From assembly GCF_048269545.1 (NCBI RefSeq), contig NZ_JBLXIJ010000002.1, positions 186,001-250,000 on the forward strand: 64,000 nt of DNA. The letters run 5' to 3'. The position numbers were made by a program, and so were the translations under genes. The notes beneath the pieces were generated by a model. It made no database searches. It was not told where the DNA came from and was given only the letters and a program-made list of their open reading frames with translations. This DNA comes from Halpernia sp048269545 (GTDB lineage: Bacteria > Bacteroidota > Bacteroidia > Flavobacteriales > Weeksellaceae). Shown one piece after another: positions 9,573 to 17,914 of the stretch; positions within the stretch are counted from its first letter, which is position 1; each line of letters starts with the position of its first letter.

Positions 9573-10622
9573 ATGAAAATCTATTTTAGAGAATTTTTTA
9601 TTTTAATAATTTCATTTTTTACTTTTCAATTGTTTTCTGCAAATGCTGCACAACCAGGCGTTTGGAATGCAGGTGGAACAGTTTTTACAATGCTTTATCC
9701 TGAAGATTCTGCAACTTTTAAAAAAGTACAAATGCAAGAAGAAAAAATTTATATTCAACTTTACAAAGGTTACACAATAGTAAAAGGTTGGTATAAAATG
9801 AAAAATATCACTTCAGAATATTTAAATTTTAAAATGGGATATCCTGTAAATGGTATTTATTATGGCGGCGATTCATTTTTAAATGAAGTAAAATTAGATT
9901 CATTAAATCGTTTTCAAATTAAAACCGACGGACAATTTCTTCCTGTTTTAAAACAAAAAATTTCTGATAATACAACTGAAGTAATGCGAGGACTTGGTGG
10001 CAATTGGCTTTCTTGGAATATTGATTTTAAACCGCACCAAACCCGATTAGTTGAAGTATATTTTATTGTAAAAACCAATGATGCGAAACTTACAAAAGGT
10101 TACAATAAAAATAATTACAATGCTTTTATCTATCTTTTAGAATCGGGAAATGTTTGGAAAAATCCCATTAATAATGGTTTATTTTATATAGAATTGAAAG
10201 ATGACTTAACTGAAAATGACATCAAAGGACTTTCAAAAGGTTTTAATTTTAAATGGAATTCTACAAAAAATATTCTTTACGGTTTCAAAAATAATTTTAT
10301 TCCTACACCAAAAGACAATCTGGTTATAACTTATTTCAAAAACCAAGAAAATTTTAATTACCCCGAAATTTTAAAAAAAGAAAATCTTTTATTTCAAAAT
10401 ATTGAGCAATTTTCAAAAGTTGTAGAATATCAAAAATTTAATGAAAAAGCAAAAGAAAAAAATCCTTATGAGATCTCGGAAAGTATTTTGTCTTCCATAA
10501 TTTCCATAATATTTGTTGGCATTTTACTTTCGCCATACTTTATCATCGGTATTATTTTTATTGTGACTATAATTTGGCTTTTCAAATATTTAAAAAAGAA
10601 AAAATCAAGAAATAATAATTAA
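9573..10622 (+). CDS. Hypothetical exported protein with C-terminal membrane anchor
   Basis: This 349-residue protein has a signal peptide (cleavage near FSANA-AQPG), an approximately 280-residue extracytoplasmic domain, and one hydrophobic segment at about 310-338 followed by KKKKSRNNN, a stop-transfer signature. The domain start GVWNAGGTVFTMLYPEDSATFKKVQMQEEKIYIQLYKGY and the segment VKGWYKMKN recall DUF4424-like proteins, but I am not certain. It follows the secreted gene at 8606 by 4 bp; the pair may form an envelope complex. No function can be assigned. Confidence 0.7.
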   Translation: MKIYFREFFILIISFFTFQLFSANAAQPGVWNAGGTVFTMLYPEDSATFKKVQMQEEKIYIQLYKGYTIVKGWYKMKNITSEYLNFKMGYPVNGIYYGGDSFLNEVKLDSLNRFQIKTDGQFLPVLKQKISDNTTEVMRGLGGNWLSWNIDFKPHQTRLVEVYFIVKTNDAKLTKGYNKNNYNAFIYLLESGNVWKNPINNGLFYIELKDDLTENDIKGLSKGFNFKWNSTKNILYGFKNNFIPTPKDNLVITYFKNQENFNYPEILKKENLLFQNIEQFSKVVEYQKFNEKAKEKNPYEISESILSSIISIIFVGILLSPYFIIGIIFIVTIIWLFKYLKKKKSRNNN

Positions 10623-10878
10623 TTTTATTTAGTACAAAACGAAAAAATTTTAATGCAAAAGGAAAAAAAGATAATATGCTTTTTTAACTAATTCAAAAGT
10701 TTGCAAAAGCGGCATGAATAGATTTCTAATTTTGCAACCTTTCGAATTCCTAATTTTTCTGAATTAAGCTTTTGTTTCTTTTGCGGTTAAAAATATGCTC
10801 TTGTAATTTTTTTTATGTAGTAAATTAATTTTTCACGACAAACAATTATCAATTATATCTTAATCAATTTATGTTTTG

Positions 10879-10886
10879 TAAATTTG
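10879..10886 (+). promoter_or_regulatory. -7 promoter box of mtaB (TAAATTTG)
   Basis: This is an exact match to the Bacteroidetes -7 consensus TAnnTTTG, 21 bp before the ATG at 10908. No convincing -33 TTG is seen. Its position shows that an in-frame TTG at 10884 cannot be the start, because it lies inside the promoter. Confidence 0.6.
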
Positions 10887-10907
10887 CATTTTGATAAAAA
10901 CCCATCA

Positions 10908-12248
10908 ATGTTCCAAAAATCCGCAGCTTATCACACTTTAGGATGCAAACTCAATTTTGCTGAAACTTCTACCATCGCAAGACAATTATCCGGAGCTGGT
11001 TACAAAAAAGTTAATTTTGATGAAGTTGCACAAGTTTATGTAATTAATACTTGTTCTGTTACAGAAAATGCAGACCGAGAATGTAAACTTCACGTAAAAC
11101 GCGCATTGAAAGCAAATCCAGATGGTTTGGTAATTATTATTGGTTGTTATGCGCAACTTAAACCAGAAGAAATTTCTAAATTGGAAGGGGTTGATTTGGT
11201 TTTGGGAGCAAAAGAAAAATTTAATATTTTAAGTTATCTCGAAGATTTGCATAAAACTAAAAATCACGCTTTAGTACATTCTTGCGAAATTGAAGAAACA
11301 GATTTTTTCATTGGAAGTTATTCCATCGGCGACAGAACTCGTGCTTTTCTTAAAGTTCAAGATGGTTGCGATTATAAATGTACTTACTGCACAATTCCTT
11401 TAGCAAGAGGAATTTCCCGAAGTGATACTATTGAAAGCGTCATTAAAAACGCCAAAGAAATTGCAGAGAAAGGTATCAAAGAAATTGTTTTAACCGGCGT
11501 CAATATTGGTGATTACGGTAAAGGCGAATTTGGAAATAAAAAACACGAGCATACTTTTCTAGAATTAATTTCAAATTTAAATGAAGTAAAAGGCATTGAA
11601 AGAATTCGTATTTCTTCAATTGAACCTAATTTATTAACCGATGAATGCATTGATTTGGTCGCAAAAAGTGAGCGATTTGTTCCACATTTTCACATTCCTT
11701 TACAATCTGGAAGTGATGATTTATTAAAGAAAATGAAACGCCGATATTTGACTCAATTATATCAAAATAGAGTTTACAAAATTAGAGAAGTTTTACCAGA
11801 AGCGTGCATCGGAGTGGATGTTATTGTAGGTTTTCCTGGTGAAAGTGAAACACATTTTATTGAAACTTATAATTTTTTAAATCAACTTCCAATCAGTTAT
11901 TTACACGTTTTTACTTATTCTGAAAGAGAAAATACTGAAGCTGCTTTAATGGAAAATCCAGTTCCAATTCCTGAGAGAAAACGTCGTAATAAAATGCTAC
12001 GAATTTTATCAGAAAAAAAGAAAATGGCTTTTTACCAAACACAGTTAGGAAAGACTTTGCCCGTTCTTTGGGAACACGAAAATAAAAATGGATTTATGTT
12101 CGGTTTTACTGAAAATTATGTTCGTGTACAAAAACCTTTTGATGAAAATTCTATCAATAAAATTGAAGAATTAGAATTAAATAAAATAGAAAATGATGGA
12201 ACAGTTTCGGTTAATTTTAGCTTTTCAAAATTTTTAGAAAACGCTTAG
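10908..12248 (+). CDS. mtaB: tRNA (t6A37) C2-methylthiotransferase MtaB
   Basis: This radical-SAM enzyme converts t6A to ms2t6A at position 37 of ANN-decoding tRNAs. The UPF0004 domain begins at once (AYHTLGCKLNFAET) with cysteines for the auxiliary [4Fe-4S] cluster (GCK, NTCS, GCYA). The radical-SAM motif DGCDYKCTYC has cysteines near residues 154, 158 and 161, and a C-terminal TRAM-like region follows. The ATG at 10908 gives 446 residues, the usual MtaB length, and sits just downstream of a -7 box. It is probably a single-gene transcript. Confidence 0.92.
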   Translation: MFQKSAAYHTLGCKLNFAETSTIARQLSGAGYKKVNFDEVAQVYVINTCSVTENADRECKLHVKRALKANPDGLVIIIGCYAQLKPEEISKLEGVDLVLGAKEKFNILSYLEDLHKTKNHALVHSCEIEETDFFIGSYSIGDRTRAFLKVQDGCDYKCTYCTIPLARGISRSDTIESVIKNAKEIAEKGIKEIVLTGVNIGDYGKGEFGNKKHEHTFLELISNLNEVKGIERIRISSIEPNLLTDECIDLVAKSERFVPHFHIPLQSGSDDLLKKMKRRYLTQLYQNRVYKIREVLPEACIGVDVIVGFPGESETHFIETYNFLNQLPISYLHVFTYSERENTEAALMENPVPIPERKRRNKMLRILSEKKKMAFYQTQLGKTLPVLWEHENKNGFMFGFTENYVRVQKPFDENSINKIEELELNKIENDGTVSVNFSFSKFLENA

Positions 12249-12444
12249 TTTTAGATAGAAAATTTCTGCAAATCTTATTCAAAAAATCTATTTCCTTATT
12301 TCTCTATAATGGATTATTAAAAACTTAAGCAAACCTCAAATTATAAGATTTTATTTAAACAAAGTATATTTTTAAAACATTTTCATTAAAGGTTCAATTC
12401 TTTTGGTCAATTAATGCAAAAAGTTCTATATTTAAATATTGTAG

Positions 12445-12452
12445 TAATTTTG
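12445..12452 (+). promoter_or_regulatory. -7 promoter box (TAATTTTG)
   Basis: This is an exact TAnnTTTG match 14 bp before the ATG at 12467 of the glutamate-synthase-like gene; no clear -33 TTG is present at the right distance. Confidence 0.45.
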
Positions 12453-12466
12453 TTAAAATTTAAAAA

Positions 12467-13975
12467 ATGAGAAATAAATTTTTGATTTGGGGTGCAGTTC
12501 TTGTAATTTTTACCTTAATTATTTCACTTCTAATTAAAACCCATTATTGGATTCCAATTTTATTATTTTGTATCTATTTGGTGGGACTTTATAATGTTAC
12601 TCAAAGTAAACATGCTATATTGCGTAACTTCCCTGTTTTAGGATATTTCAGATATTTCTTTGAAGAAATTTCGCCTGAAATGCAACAGTATTTTATTGAG
12701 CGTGAAACTGACGGAAAACCTTTCCCCAGAAATCAAAGATCGGCAGCTTATAGACGTGCAAAAAATTTGAGCGACACTGTACCTTTTGGAACTCAATTGG
12801 AAATAAACCAAAGAAAATACGAAGGTTTAAAACATTCCATTTATGCAAAAAGTCCGTCGGAAGAATTGCCTCGCGTTTTGGTGGGAAATGAACAATGTTC
12901 ACAACCTTATGACGCTTCACTATTTAATATTTCTGCAATGAGTTTTGGTTCTTTGAGTGATCGAGCTGTAGTTTCTTTAAATCGTGGTGCAAAAAAAGGA
13001 AATTTTTATCACAATACTGGAGAAGGTGGAATTTCACCTTATCATTTAGAAGGCGGCGGCGATATTTGTTGGCAAATAGGAACTGGATATTTTGGTTGCA
13101 GAAATGAAGACGGGACTTTTTCACCAGAAACTTTTAAGAAAAACGCGACTTTACCTGTTGTGAAAATGATTGAAATTAAATTATCACAAGGCGCAAAACC
13201 TGGTCATGGTGGAGTTTTACCCGGTGTAAAAAACACAGAAGAAATTGCAAAAATTAGACACGTAAAACCCGGAGTAACTATTCTTTCTCCTCCTGGTCAT
13301 TCTTCTTTTTCTGATGCAGCTGGATTATTAAAATTTGTAGTTCAACTTCGTGAATTGAGTGGAGGAAAACCCGTCGGTTTTAAATTATGTATCGGAAATA
13401 CTGAAGAATTTGAAGAAATTTGTGAACAAATGAATGTTCTGAAAATTTATCCGGATTTCATAACTATAGATGGCGCAGAAGGAGGAACTGGAGCTGCACC
13501 ACCAGAATTTTCTGACGGAGTTGGAATGCCTCTTGAACCTGCTTTGATTTTTGTGAATAATACTTTAAAAGCATTTAATGTTCGTAAAAAAATTCGAATT
13601 ATTGCAAGTGGAAAAGTTTTAACTTCATTAGATATTTTAAGAGCCGTCGCGATGGGTGCAGATATGTGTAATAATGCGCGTGGTTTTATGTTTGCTTTGG
13701 GATGTATTCAAGCTTTGAGATGCAACACAAATACTTGTCCAACCGGAGTTGCGACACAAGATAAAATGTTAATAAAAGGTTTGGATGTGAATGATAAAAG
13801 TGAAAGGGTTTTTCATTTCCACAAAAACACTTTACACACTTGCAATGAATTAATTGCAGCAGCTGGATTACATTCTTATAGTGAAATAGATGCTGGTATT
13901 TTTATGCGAGGTGATGAATTTGAACATCTCTCAGATACTTATTTTCCAAATATTCTTACTGGAGCAAAAAGATAA
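12467..13975 (+). CDS. Membrane-anchored FMN-binding glutamate synthase-family protein
   Basis: This 502-residue protein carries the central and FMN-binding domain of glutamate synthase without the N-terminal amidotransferase or the C-terminal beta-helix. Two hydrophobic helices at about 6-42 tether it to the membrane. The FMN domain is seen in ISAMSFGSLSDRAVVSLNRGA and GEGGISPYH, with TIDGAEGGTGAAP near the flavin phosphate site. The motif CIQALRCNTNTCPTG has the C-x5-C-x4-C spacing of the [3Fe-4S] cluster of GltB. Homologues are widespread in Bacteroidetes and annotated only as glutamate-synthase-like. Lacking an ammonia-producing domain, it cannot by itself be a GOGAT; the true substrate is unknown. 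Confidence 0.85.
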   Translation: MRNKFLIWGAVLVIFTLIISLLIKTHYWIPILLFCIYLVGLYNVTQSKHAILRNFPVLGYFRYFFEEISPEMQQYFIERETDGKPFPRNQRSAAYRRAKNLSDTVPFGTQLEINQRKYEGLKHSIYAKSPSEELPRVLVGNEQCSQPYDASLFNISAMSFGSLSDRAVVSLNRGAKKGNFYHNTGEGGISPYHLEGGGDICWQIGTGYFGCRNEDGTFSPETFKKNATLPVVKMIEIKLSQGAKPGHGGVLPGVKNTEEIAKIRHVKPGVTILSPPGHSSFSDAAGLLKFVVQLRELSGGKPVGFKLCIGNTEEFEEICEQMNVLKIYPDFITIDGAEGGTGAAPPEFSDGVGMPLEPALIFVNNTLKAFNVRKKIRIIASGKVLTSLDILRAVAMGADMCNNARGFMFALGCIQALRCNTNTCPTGVATQDKMLIKGLDVNDKSERVFHFHKNTLHTCNELIAAAGLHSYSEIDAGIFMRGDEFEHLSDTYFPNILTGAKR

Positions 13976-14013
13976 AAAAAATCCGATTCGTAATGTACGA
14001 ATCGGATTTTTTT
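13976..14013. terminator. Bidirectional terminator
   Basis: A 12-bp perfect stem (ATCCGATTCGTA at 13981-13992 with 13996-14007), extended by A/T runs, separates the flavoprotein gene from the convergent 14014 gene and abuts its stop codon. Confidence 0.88.
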
Positions 14014-14391
14014 TTAAGAATTAAAATGTTTTTTCACATGTTCTAAAAAGTGTTCTTCACTCATTGGTTGATCAGTAGCGAGCGTTATTTTTAGATTTTT
14101 AAACTGTGCCGTATCTTCTAAATGATGTTTAAACTGCTCTTGAATATCGCCTGTTCCCGTTAAATAAAGTTCTTCTGTATTGGCTATCAAACTTTCTAAA
14201 TCTTTGAAAAACTTTGCAGTATTAGTTTGCTCTGCATTATTTGCATGTTTTTCACTAGTATTTCCACCTTGTACAATTCTTTTTACTGGTTCACAAACAA
14301 AAAATTTAAAAGCATTTTCTATATCGTGATTTTTTACAACGGTTGCATTTTCTGTATCCATCCAGATTCCTGCTAATTTTTTTTCTGACAT
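14014..14391 (-). CDS. Translational-machinery-like (eRF1/Pelota-type) small protein
   Basis: This 125-residue cytosolic protein has the plan of bacterial proteins annotated as translational machinery protein: start LAGIWMDTENATVV (the W-x-D-x-x-x-A pattern), FFKDLESLIANTEELYLTGTGDIQEQFKHHL, and the end SEEHFLEHVKKHF. In archaea and eukaryotes this alpha/beta segment is part of aRF1/Pelota, and the bacterial forms may be linked to ribosome rescue or hibernation, which is inference. The match is by motif order from memory. It is a single gene with its own terminator. Confidence 0.55.
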   Translation of the reverse strand: MSEKKLAGIWMDTENATVVKNHDIENAFKFFVCEPVKRIVQGGNTSEKHANNAEQTNTAKFFKDLESLIANTEELYLTGTGDIQEQFKHHLEDTAQFKNLKITLATDQPMSEEHFLEHVKKHFNS

Positions 14392-14474
14392 AATAATTTA
14401 TTTTCTAATCATTATTCAAGAATGATGCAAAGCTCCCGTTAATGGATGTTAAACTTTAAAGTATATTTTTTTAA

Positions 14475-15173
14475 TTATTTCCCGATAATAAATACAGCGG
14501 GAATTTTATGAAGATTTGGTTTTTCTTTTTGCCAATTTTTCACGGTTAAAGTTTTGATTAATTCGTCAGTTGGATGATTAATATTTGCAGCAATACAAAG
14601 TTTCGTTTGTGGAGAAAGATATTTACACAAATCCTCAAATAAAGACATATTTCTGTAAGGCGTTTCCATAAAAATTTGTGTAAAACCTGTTTTATTAACG
14701 AGGTTTTCCATTAAATTTATTTTTGATTTTCGCTCTGATTTTTCTATTGCTAAATAACCATTAAAAGTAAATTCTTGTCCATTAAAACCACTCGCAATCA
14801 AAGCCAAAACGAAAGAACTTGGTCCATTTACCGGAATAACTTTGATGTTATTTTCATGGCAAAATTTCACCATAATATTTCCAGGATCACCGATGCAAGC
14901 TAAACCTGCATCTGAAAGCAAACCGAAATCTACTCCACTTTTCAACAATTTTTGAGCTTCTTCTAAATCCGAAGTTTCAGAATATTTATCTACAATAAAT
15001 AATTTTAAATCTGCTTGTTTTTTGTCTGGACAAAAATATTTAATGATTTTTCTTGCCGGTTTTTCATTTTCCACAAAAAAATAATCGGTTCTTAAAATAT
15101 ATTCTGAAATAATGGGCGCAAAATAATCTTTTGGCGTTTCAGGAGAAAGATAAGCGGGAATTAGGAAAAGCAT
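14475..15173 (-). CDS. RsmI-like SAM-dependent methyltransferase (short form)
   Basis: This 232-residue protein is of the tetrapyrrole methylase superfamily, in the branch related to RsmI (2'-O-methylation of 16S rRNA C1402). The sequence starts LFLIPAYLSPE, has FVENEKPARK, GLLSDAGLACIGDPGNIMV (the GDPG SAM loop) and PVNGPSSFVLALIASGF, all matching the family. It differs from classical RsmI (about 285 residues) by lacking the C-terminal extension and by a divergent N-terminus, so its exact target is uncertain. An 8-bp tandem array begins 8 bp upstream of its start codon. Confidence 0.82.
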   Translation of the reverse strand: MLFLIPAYLSPETPKDYFAPIISEYILRTDYFFVENEKPARKIIKYFCPDKKQADLKLFIVDKYSETSDLEEAQKLLKSGVDFGLLSDAGLACIGDPGNIMVKFCHENNIKVIPVNGPSSFVLALIASGFNGQEFTFNGYLAIEKSERKSKINLMENLVNKTGFTQIFMETPYRNMSLFEDLCKYLSPQTKLCIAANINHPTDELIKTLTVKNWQKEKPNLHKIPAVFIIGK

Positions 15174-15180
15174 ATTTTAA

Positions 15181-15317
15181 GATGTAAAGTTGTTGAGTTG
15201 TAAAGTTTTGAAGTCGTTTGAACTTTGAATTTCAAATAGATTTTAAAATATCGTTTAATTTTTTTTGTAAAATTACAACTTTTGGAACTTTATGACTTTA
15301 TGACTTTACAACTTCAC
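15181..15317. repeat. Inverted 8-bp repeat element (GTTGTAAA family), copy A
   Basis: The left part (15181-15212) is four octamers in register: GATGTAAA, GTTGTTGA, GTTGTAAA, GTTTTGAA. It contains the 19-mer AAGTTGTTGAGTTGTAAAG (15187-15205) that recurs at 55990-56008. The right part (about 15280-15317) has the same family in the opposite orientation (ACTTTACAACTTCAC at 15303-15317), preceded by TATGACTT units. The right end encodes the last residues (EVVKS) and the stop codon of the phosphatase gene; the left end lies immediately 5' of the methyltransferase gene. Confidence 0.7.
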
Positions 15318-15732
15318 GACTAATCCTTTCACAAGCTTCATCCAAAAGCTGAAACACATTTTCAAAATCATCTGCATTTCCCCAATAAGGATCCGGAACT
15401 TCTGCGTCATTTAAAATTAAAGAAATTTTCTGAAGTTGTTCTTCATTTTTGGCTAGAGATTTTACGTCTTTTAAATTATTTCTATCCATACAAAAAATTA
15501 AATCAAAATCTTCTAAATCCTTTGATTGCAAATGTTTGGATTTTTGATTAGAAATATCAATTCCGTGCTTTTTAGCGACATTTATTGAGCGAGAATCTGG
15601 TGCTTTTCCTTGGTGCATATCAATTGTTCCCGCAGATTCTACAATAAAATCAGAAGATAATTTTGATTTTAAAATTCCTTCCGCTAAAGGACTTCTACAA
15701 ATATTTCCAAGACAAACCATTAGAATTTTCAT
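15298..15732 (-). CDS. Low-molecular-weight protein-tyrosine phosphatase
   Basis: The 144-residue enzyme has the CX5R phosphate loop at the very start (MVCLGNICRSPLAEG, Cys7 and Arg13) and the general-acid motif DPYWGNADDFENVFQLL near residue 113, both complete. Such phosphatases remove phosphate from tyrosine residues, often of tyrosine kinases of exopolysaccharide synthesis, although no kinase gene is near. Its last few codons fall within the 8-bp repeat element, so the C-terminal tail is probably repeat-derived. It lies downstream of dnaA after a terminator. Confidence 0.9.
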   Translation of the reverse strand: MKILMVCLGNICRSPLAEGILKSKLSSDFIVESAGTIDMHQGKAPDSRSINVAKKHGIDISNQKSKHLQSKDLEDFDLIFCMDRNNLKDVKSLAKNEEQLQKISLILNDAEVPDPYWGNADDFENVFQLLDEACERISREVVKS

Positions 15733-15740
15733 ATTTTTTT

Positions 15741-15884
15741 AGTAATTAAGTTTTGGGAATTAGGTTTTAGTATATTAAATTAAAAAAGAGATTAAAGTCA
15801 TAATCTCTTTTAAATTGTATAAATTATTTCGGTAGCAAAGAAAATTGAGGTTTAAAAATCTAATTCCTAAAACCTATTAACTAA
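15741..15884. repeat. Imperfect inverted repeats flanking the dnaA terminator
   Basis: About 24 nt at 15740-15763 (ending GTTTTGGGAATTAG) match the reverse complement of about 24 nt at 15861-15884 (GGTTTTAGGAATTAG) at roughly 20 positions. They bracket the dnaA terminator, and the right arm ends 4 bp from the dnaA stop codon. The TTAGGTTTTAG motif resembles the 7-bp array at 18609. Confidence 0.5.
15784..15811 (-). terminator. dnaA terminator
   Basis: An 11-bp perfect stem (15784-15794 with 15801-15811, AAAAGAGATTA) with a 6-nt loop lies 77 bp downstream of the dnaA stop codon on the minus strand, followed by T residues. Confidence 0.75.
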
Positions 15885-15887
15885 ATT

Positions 15888-17342
15888 CTATTTTTTAATT
15901 TTCTCTGATAAATCTTTCAAATATTTTTTAATTTCTTTATCCATTTTTCCTACATCTCGGATGGTGTCACAAGCATACATTACTGTTGAGTGGTCTTTTC
16001 CACCCATTTCCTCTCCAATTTTTGAAAATGTAGCATTAGTTAATTCTTTGGAAAAATACATCGCCAATTGTCTTGGTAAAGCGATTTCTCTTTTTCTAGT
16101 TTTAGATAAAAGTTGCTCTCTTTTAATTCCAAAATATTCACAAACCACATCTTGAATATACGGAATATTAATGATTTTTTTCTGATTGCAAGCAATTTTT
16201 GAAATGGTATCTTTTAATAATTCTAAACTCAATTCTGATTTATAAATTGTAGAATAAGCAATTACAGAATTAATAATCCCAATTAATTCCCGAACATTGG
16301 TTTTAGCTTCTGCAGCTAAAAAATCCAACATATCATCGGTTAAAACAATTCCATCACGACTTAAACGATCTACAATTATTTTTCTTCTTGTATCAAAATC
16401 TGGAGATTTTATTTCTGCAGAAAGTCCCCATTTAAAACGAGAAACAATTCTTTCTTGAATATCCATTATGTCAACTGCAGCTTTATCTGAAGTTAAAATA
16501 ATCTGTTTTCCATTTTGGTGTAAAAAATCAAAAATATGGAAGAAACTGTCTTGTGTTGCAGATTTTCCAGATAAAAACTGAATATCATCAATTATCAAAA
16601 CATCTACCATTTGATAGAAATTTGAAAATTCTGTTTGTTTTCTTGCTTTTGCCGCAGAAATAAATTGTTGAATAAATTTTTCTGAAGATAAATAAAGAAC
16701 CACTTTTTCTGGGAAAGAAGCTTTTACTTCTAAACCAATTGCATGACCTAAATGAGTTTTTCCAACTCCATAACCGCCATGTAAAAATAATGGATTAAAA
16801 GCTGTAGAACCAGGTCTTTTTGCAATGGAACGAGCGACAGTTGCCGCAAATTTATTACTTTCTCCTTCCACATAATTTTCAAAAGAAAAATCTGCTTTTA
16901 GGTTAGAATTAATTTCCACCTTTTTCATTCCTGGAATAGCAAACGGATTTACTAAATTACCAGAAACTGCAGTGGGACGTGTTTGTTGTACTTTTGGAGA
17001 AGAAGTTGTTTTTCCTTTTAAGTTTAAAGTAATGGCTTTTTCTTCACCGCGTGGATTATTTTCCATCACAGAATACCAAAGTTTTACGCCTTTTCCAATA
17101 TTTTTTTTCAAAGCTGCAGAAAGCAATGATAAATAATTATCTTCTATATATTCTTTATAAAAATCGCTTGGAACTAAAAGTGTTAAATTAAAGTTTTCTA
17201 AAGACAAAGGAGTAACTTTATCAAACAATAAATTGAATGAATTTTCTAATTTTTTTAAATCCGCATGGTCTTCCGCAGCATTGAGATTGTCCCTCATAAA
17301 TTGAAGGCATTTTTCCCAAATTAAGTCTAGATTTTCATTCAT
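15888..17342 (-). CDS. dnaA: Chromosomal replication initiator DnaA
   Basis: DnaA binds DnaA boxes at oriC and melts DNA for replication start. The 484-residue protein has domain I (1-90), a short linker, the AAA+ domain with Walker A GGYGVGKT (189-196), Walker B VLIIDDIQFL and sensor regions, and the C-terminal DNA-binding signature GGKDHSTVMYACDTI. No dnaN or recF follows, and I see no TTATCCACA-type boxes in the flanks, so oriC is probably elsewhere, as is common in Bacteroidetes. The CATATTTG box at 17390-17397 is a plausible -7 promoter element. Confidence 0.97.
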   Translation of the reverse strand: MNENLDLIWEKCLQFMRDNLNAAEDHADLKKLENSFNLLFDKVTPLSLENFNLTLLVPSDFYKEYIEDNYLSLLSAALKKNIGKGVKLWYSVMENNPRGEEKAITLNLKGKTTSSPKVQQTRPTAVSGNLVNPFAIPGMKKVEINSNLKADFSFENYVEGESNKFAATVARSIAKRPGSTAFNPLFLHGGYGVGKTHLGHAIGLEVKASFPEKVVLYLSSEKFIQQFISAAKARKQTEFSNFYQMVDVLIIDDIQFLSGKSATQDSFFHIFDFLHQNGKQIILTSDKAAVDIMDIQERIVSRFKWGLSAEIKSPDFDTRRKIIVDRLSRDGIVLTDDMLDFLAAEAKTNVRELIGIINSVIAYSTIYKSELSLELLKDTISKIACNQKKIINIPYIQDVVCEYFGIKREQLLSKTRKREIALPRQLAMYFSKELTNATFSKIGEEMGGKDHSTVMYACDTIRDVGKMDKEIKKYLKDLSEKIKK

Positions 17343-17389
17343 GTTTTTACAAAGAAGTGCAAGTTTTTTGGTTAAGTTTTGTGAGAAGA

Positions 17390-17397
17390 CAAATATG
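17390..17397 (-). promoter_or_regulatory. Probable dnaA -7 box (CATATTTG)
   Basis: It matches TAnnTTTG at all but the first position on the minus strand, 48 bp from the dnaA ATG. No -33 TTG is obvious. Confidence 0.4.
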
Positions 17398-17423
17398 ATA
17401 AATTTTAATTATAAAAAAAATAT

Positions 17424-17454
17424 TTGTTCTATTGATTATTTAAAAATATATTTG
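17424..17454 (+). promoter_or_regulatory. Promoter of the thioesterase gene
   Basis: A -33 TTG (17424-17426), 20 nt, and an exact -7 box TATATTTG (17447-17454) lie 23 bp before the ATG at 17478. Confidence 0.65.
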
Positions 17455-17477
17455 TATGTCTTGTTTAATACTTTAAT

Positions 17478-17882
17478 ATGATACACACAACTTACACATT
17501 ACGAGTTCGTTACGCTGAAACAGATCCCATGAAATACGTCTATTACGGCAACTACGCTACTTATTTTGAAGCAGCCCGTGTAGAACTTTTTCGCAGTCTC
17601 GGTCGCTCTTATGAAGAGATAGAAAAGCTGGGTTTTTGGTTGCCCGTTTCGGAGTATCAGATAAAATATTTAAAGCCTGCTTTTTATGATGAAATTTTAG
17701 AAATTCATACTTTTATTAAAAAAATTCCGGGGGTTAGAATTGAATTTGAATATGAAATTTATAACCCCAAAAAAGAAAAAATAACTGAAGCAAAAACCAC
17801 TTTATATTTCTTAAATTCTAAAACTCAAAAGATTTGCAATTGTCCAGATTTTTTGATGGAACTTATTAAACCTTATTTCTGA
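17478..17882 (+). CDS. Acyl-CoA thioesterase, 4HBT (YbgC/FadM-like)
   Basis: This 134-residue hot-dog-fold thioesterase hydrolyses acyl-CoA thioesters. The family motif RYAETDPMKYVYYGNYATYFEAARVE at about 10-35 contains the catalytic Asp of the YbgC class; the usual DxMGVVYHANY is DPMKYVYYGNY here. Length is typical. It is divergent from dnaA with its own promoter. Substrate chain length cannot be told; the link to fatty-acid metabolism is family knowledge. Confidence 0.88.
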   Translation: MIHTTYTLRVRYAETDPMKYVYYGNYATYFEAARVELFRSLGRSYEEIEKLGFWLPVSEYQIKYLKPAFYDEILEIHTFIKKIPGVRIEFEYEIYNPKKEKITEAKTTLYFLNSKTQKICNCPDFLMELIKPYF

Positions 17883-17914
17883 AAAAGTGATAAGTTATGA
17901 ATTATAAATTTGTG

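Noticed and set aside
10884..10907. TTG start giving an eight-residue longer MtaB
   Set aside because: The TTG is inside the -7 box TAAATTTG; the ATG at 10908 gives the conserved length.
17343..17477. oriC next to dnaA
   Set aside because: No TTATCCACA-type DnaA boxes and no dnaN follow; the gap fits two divergent promoters.
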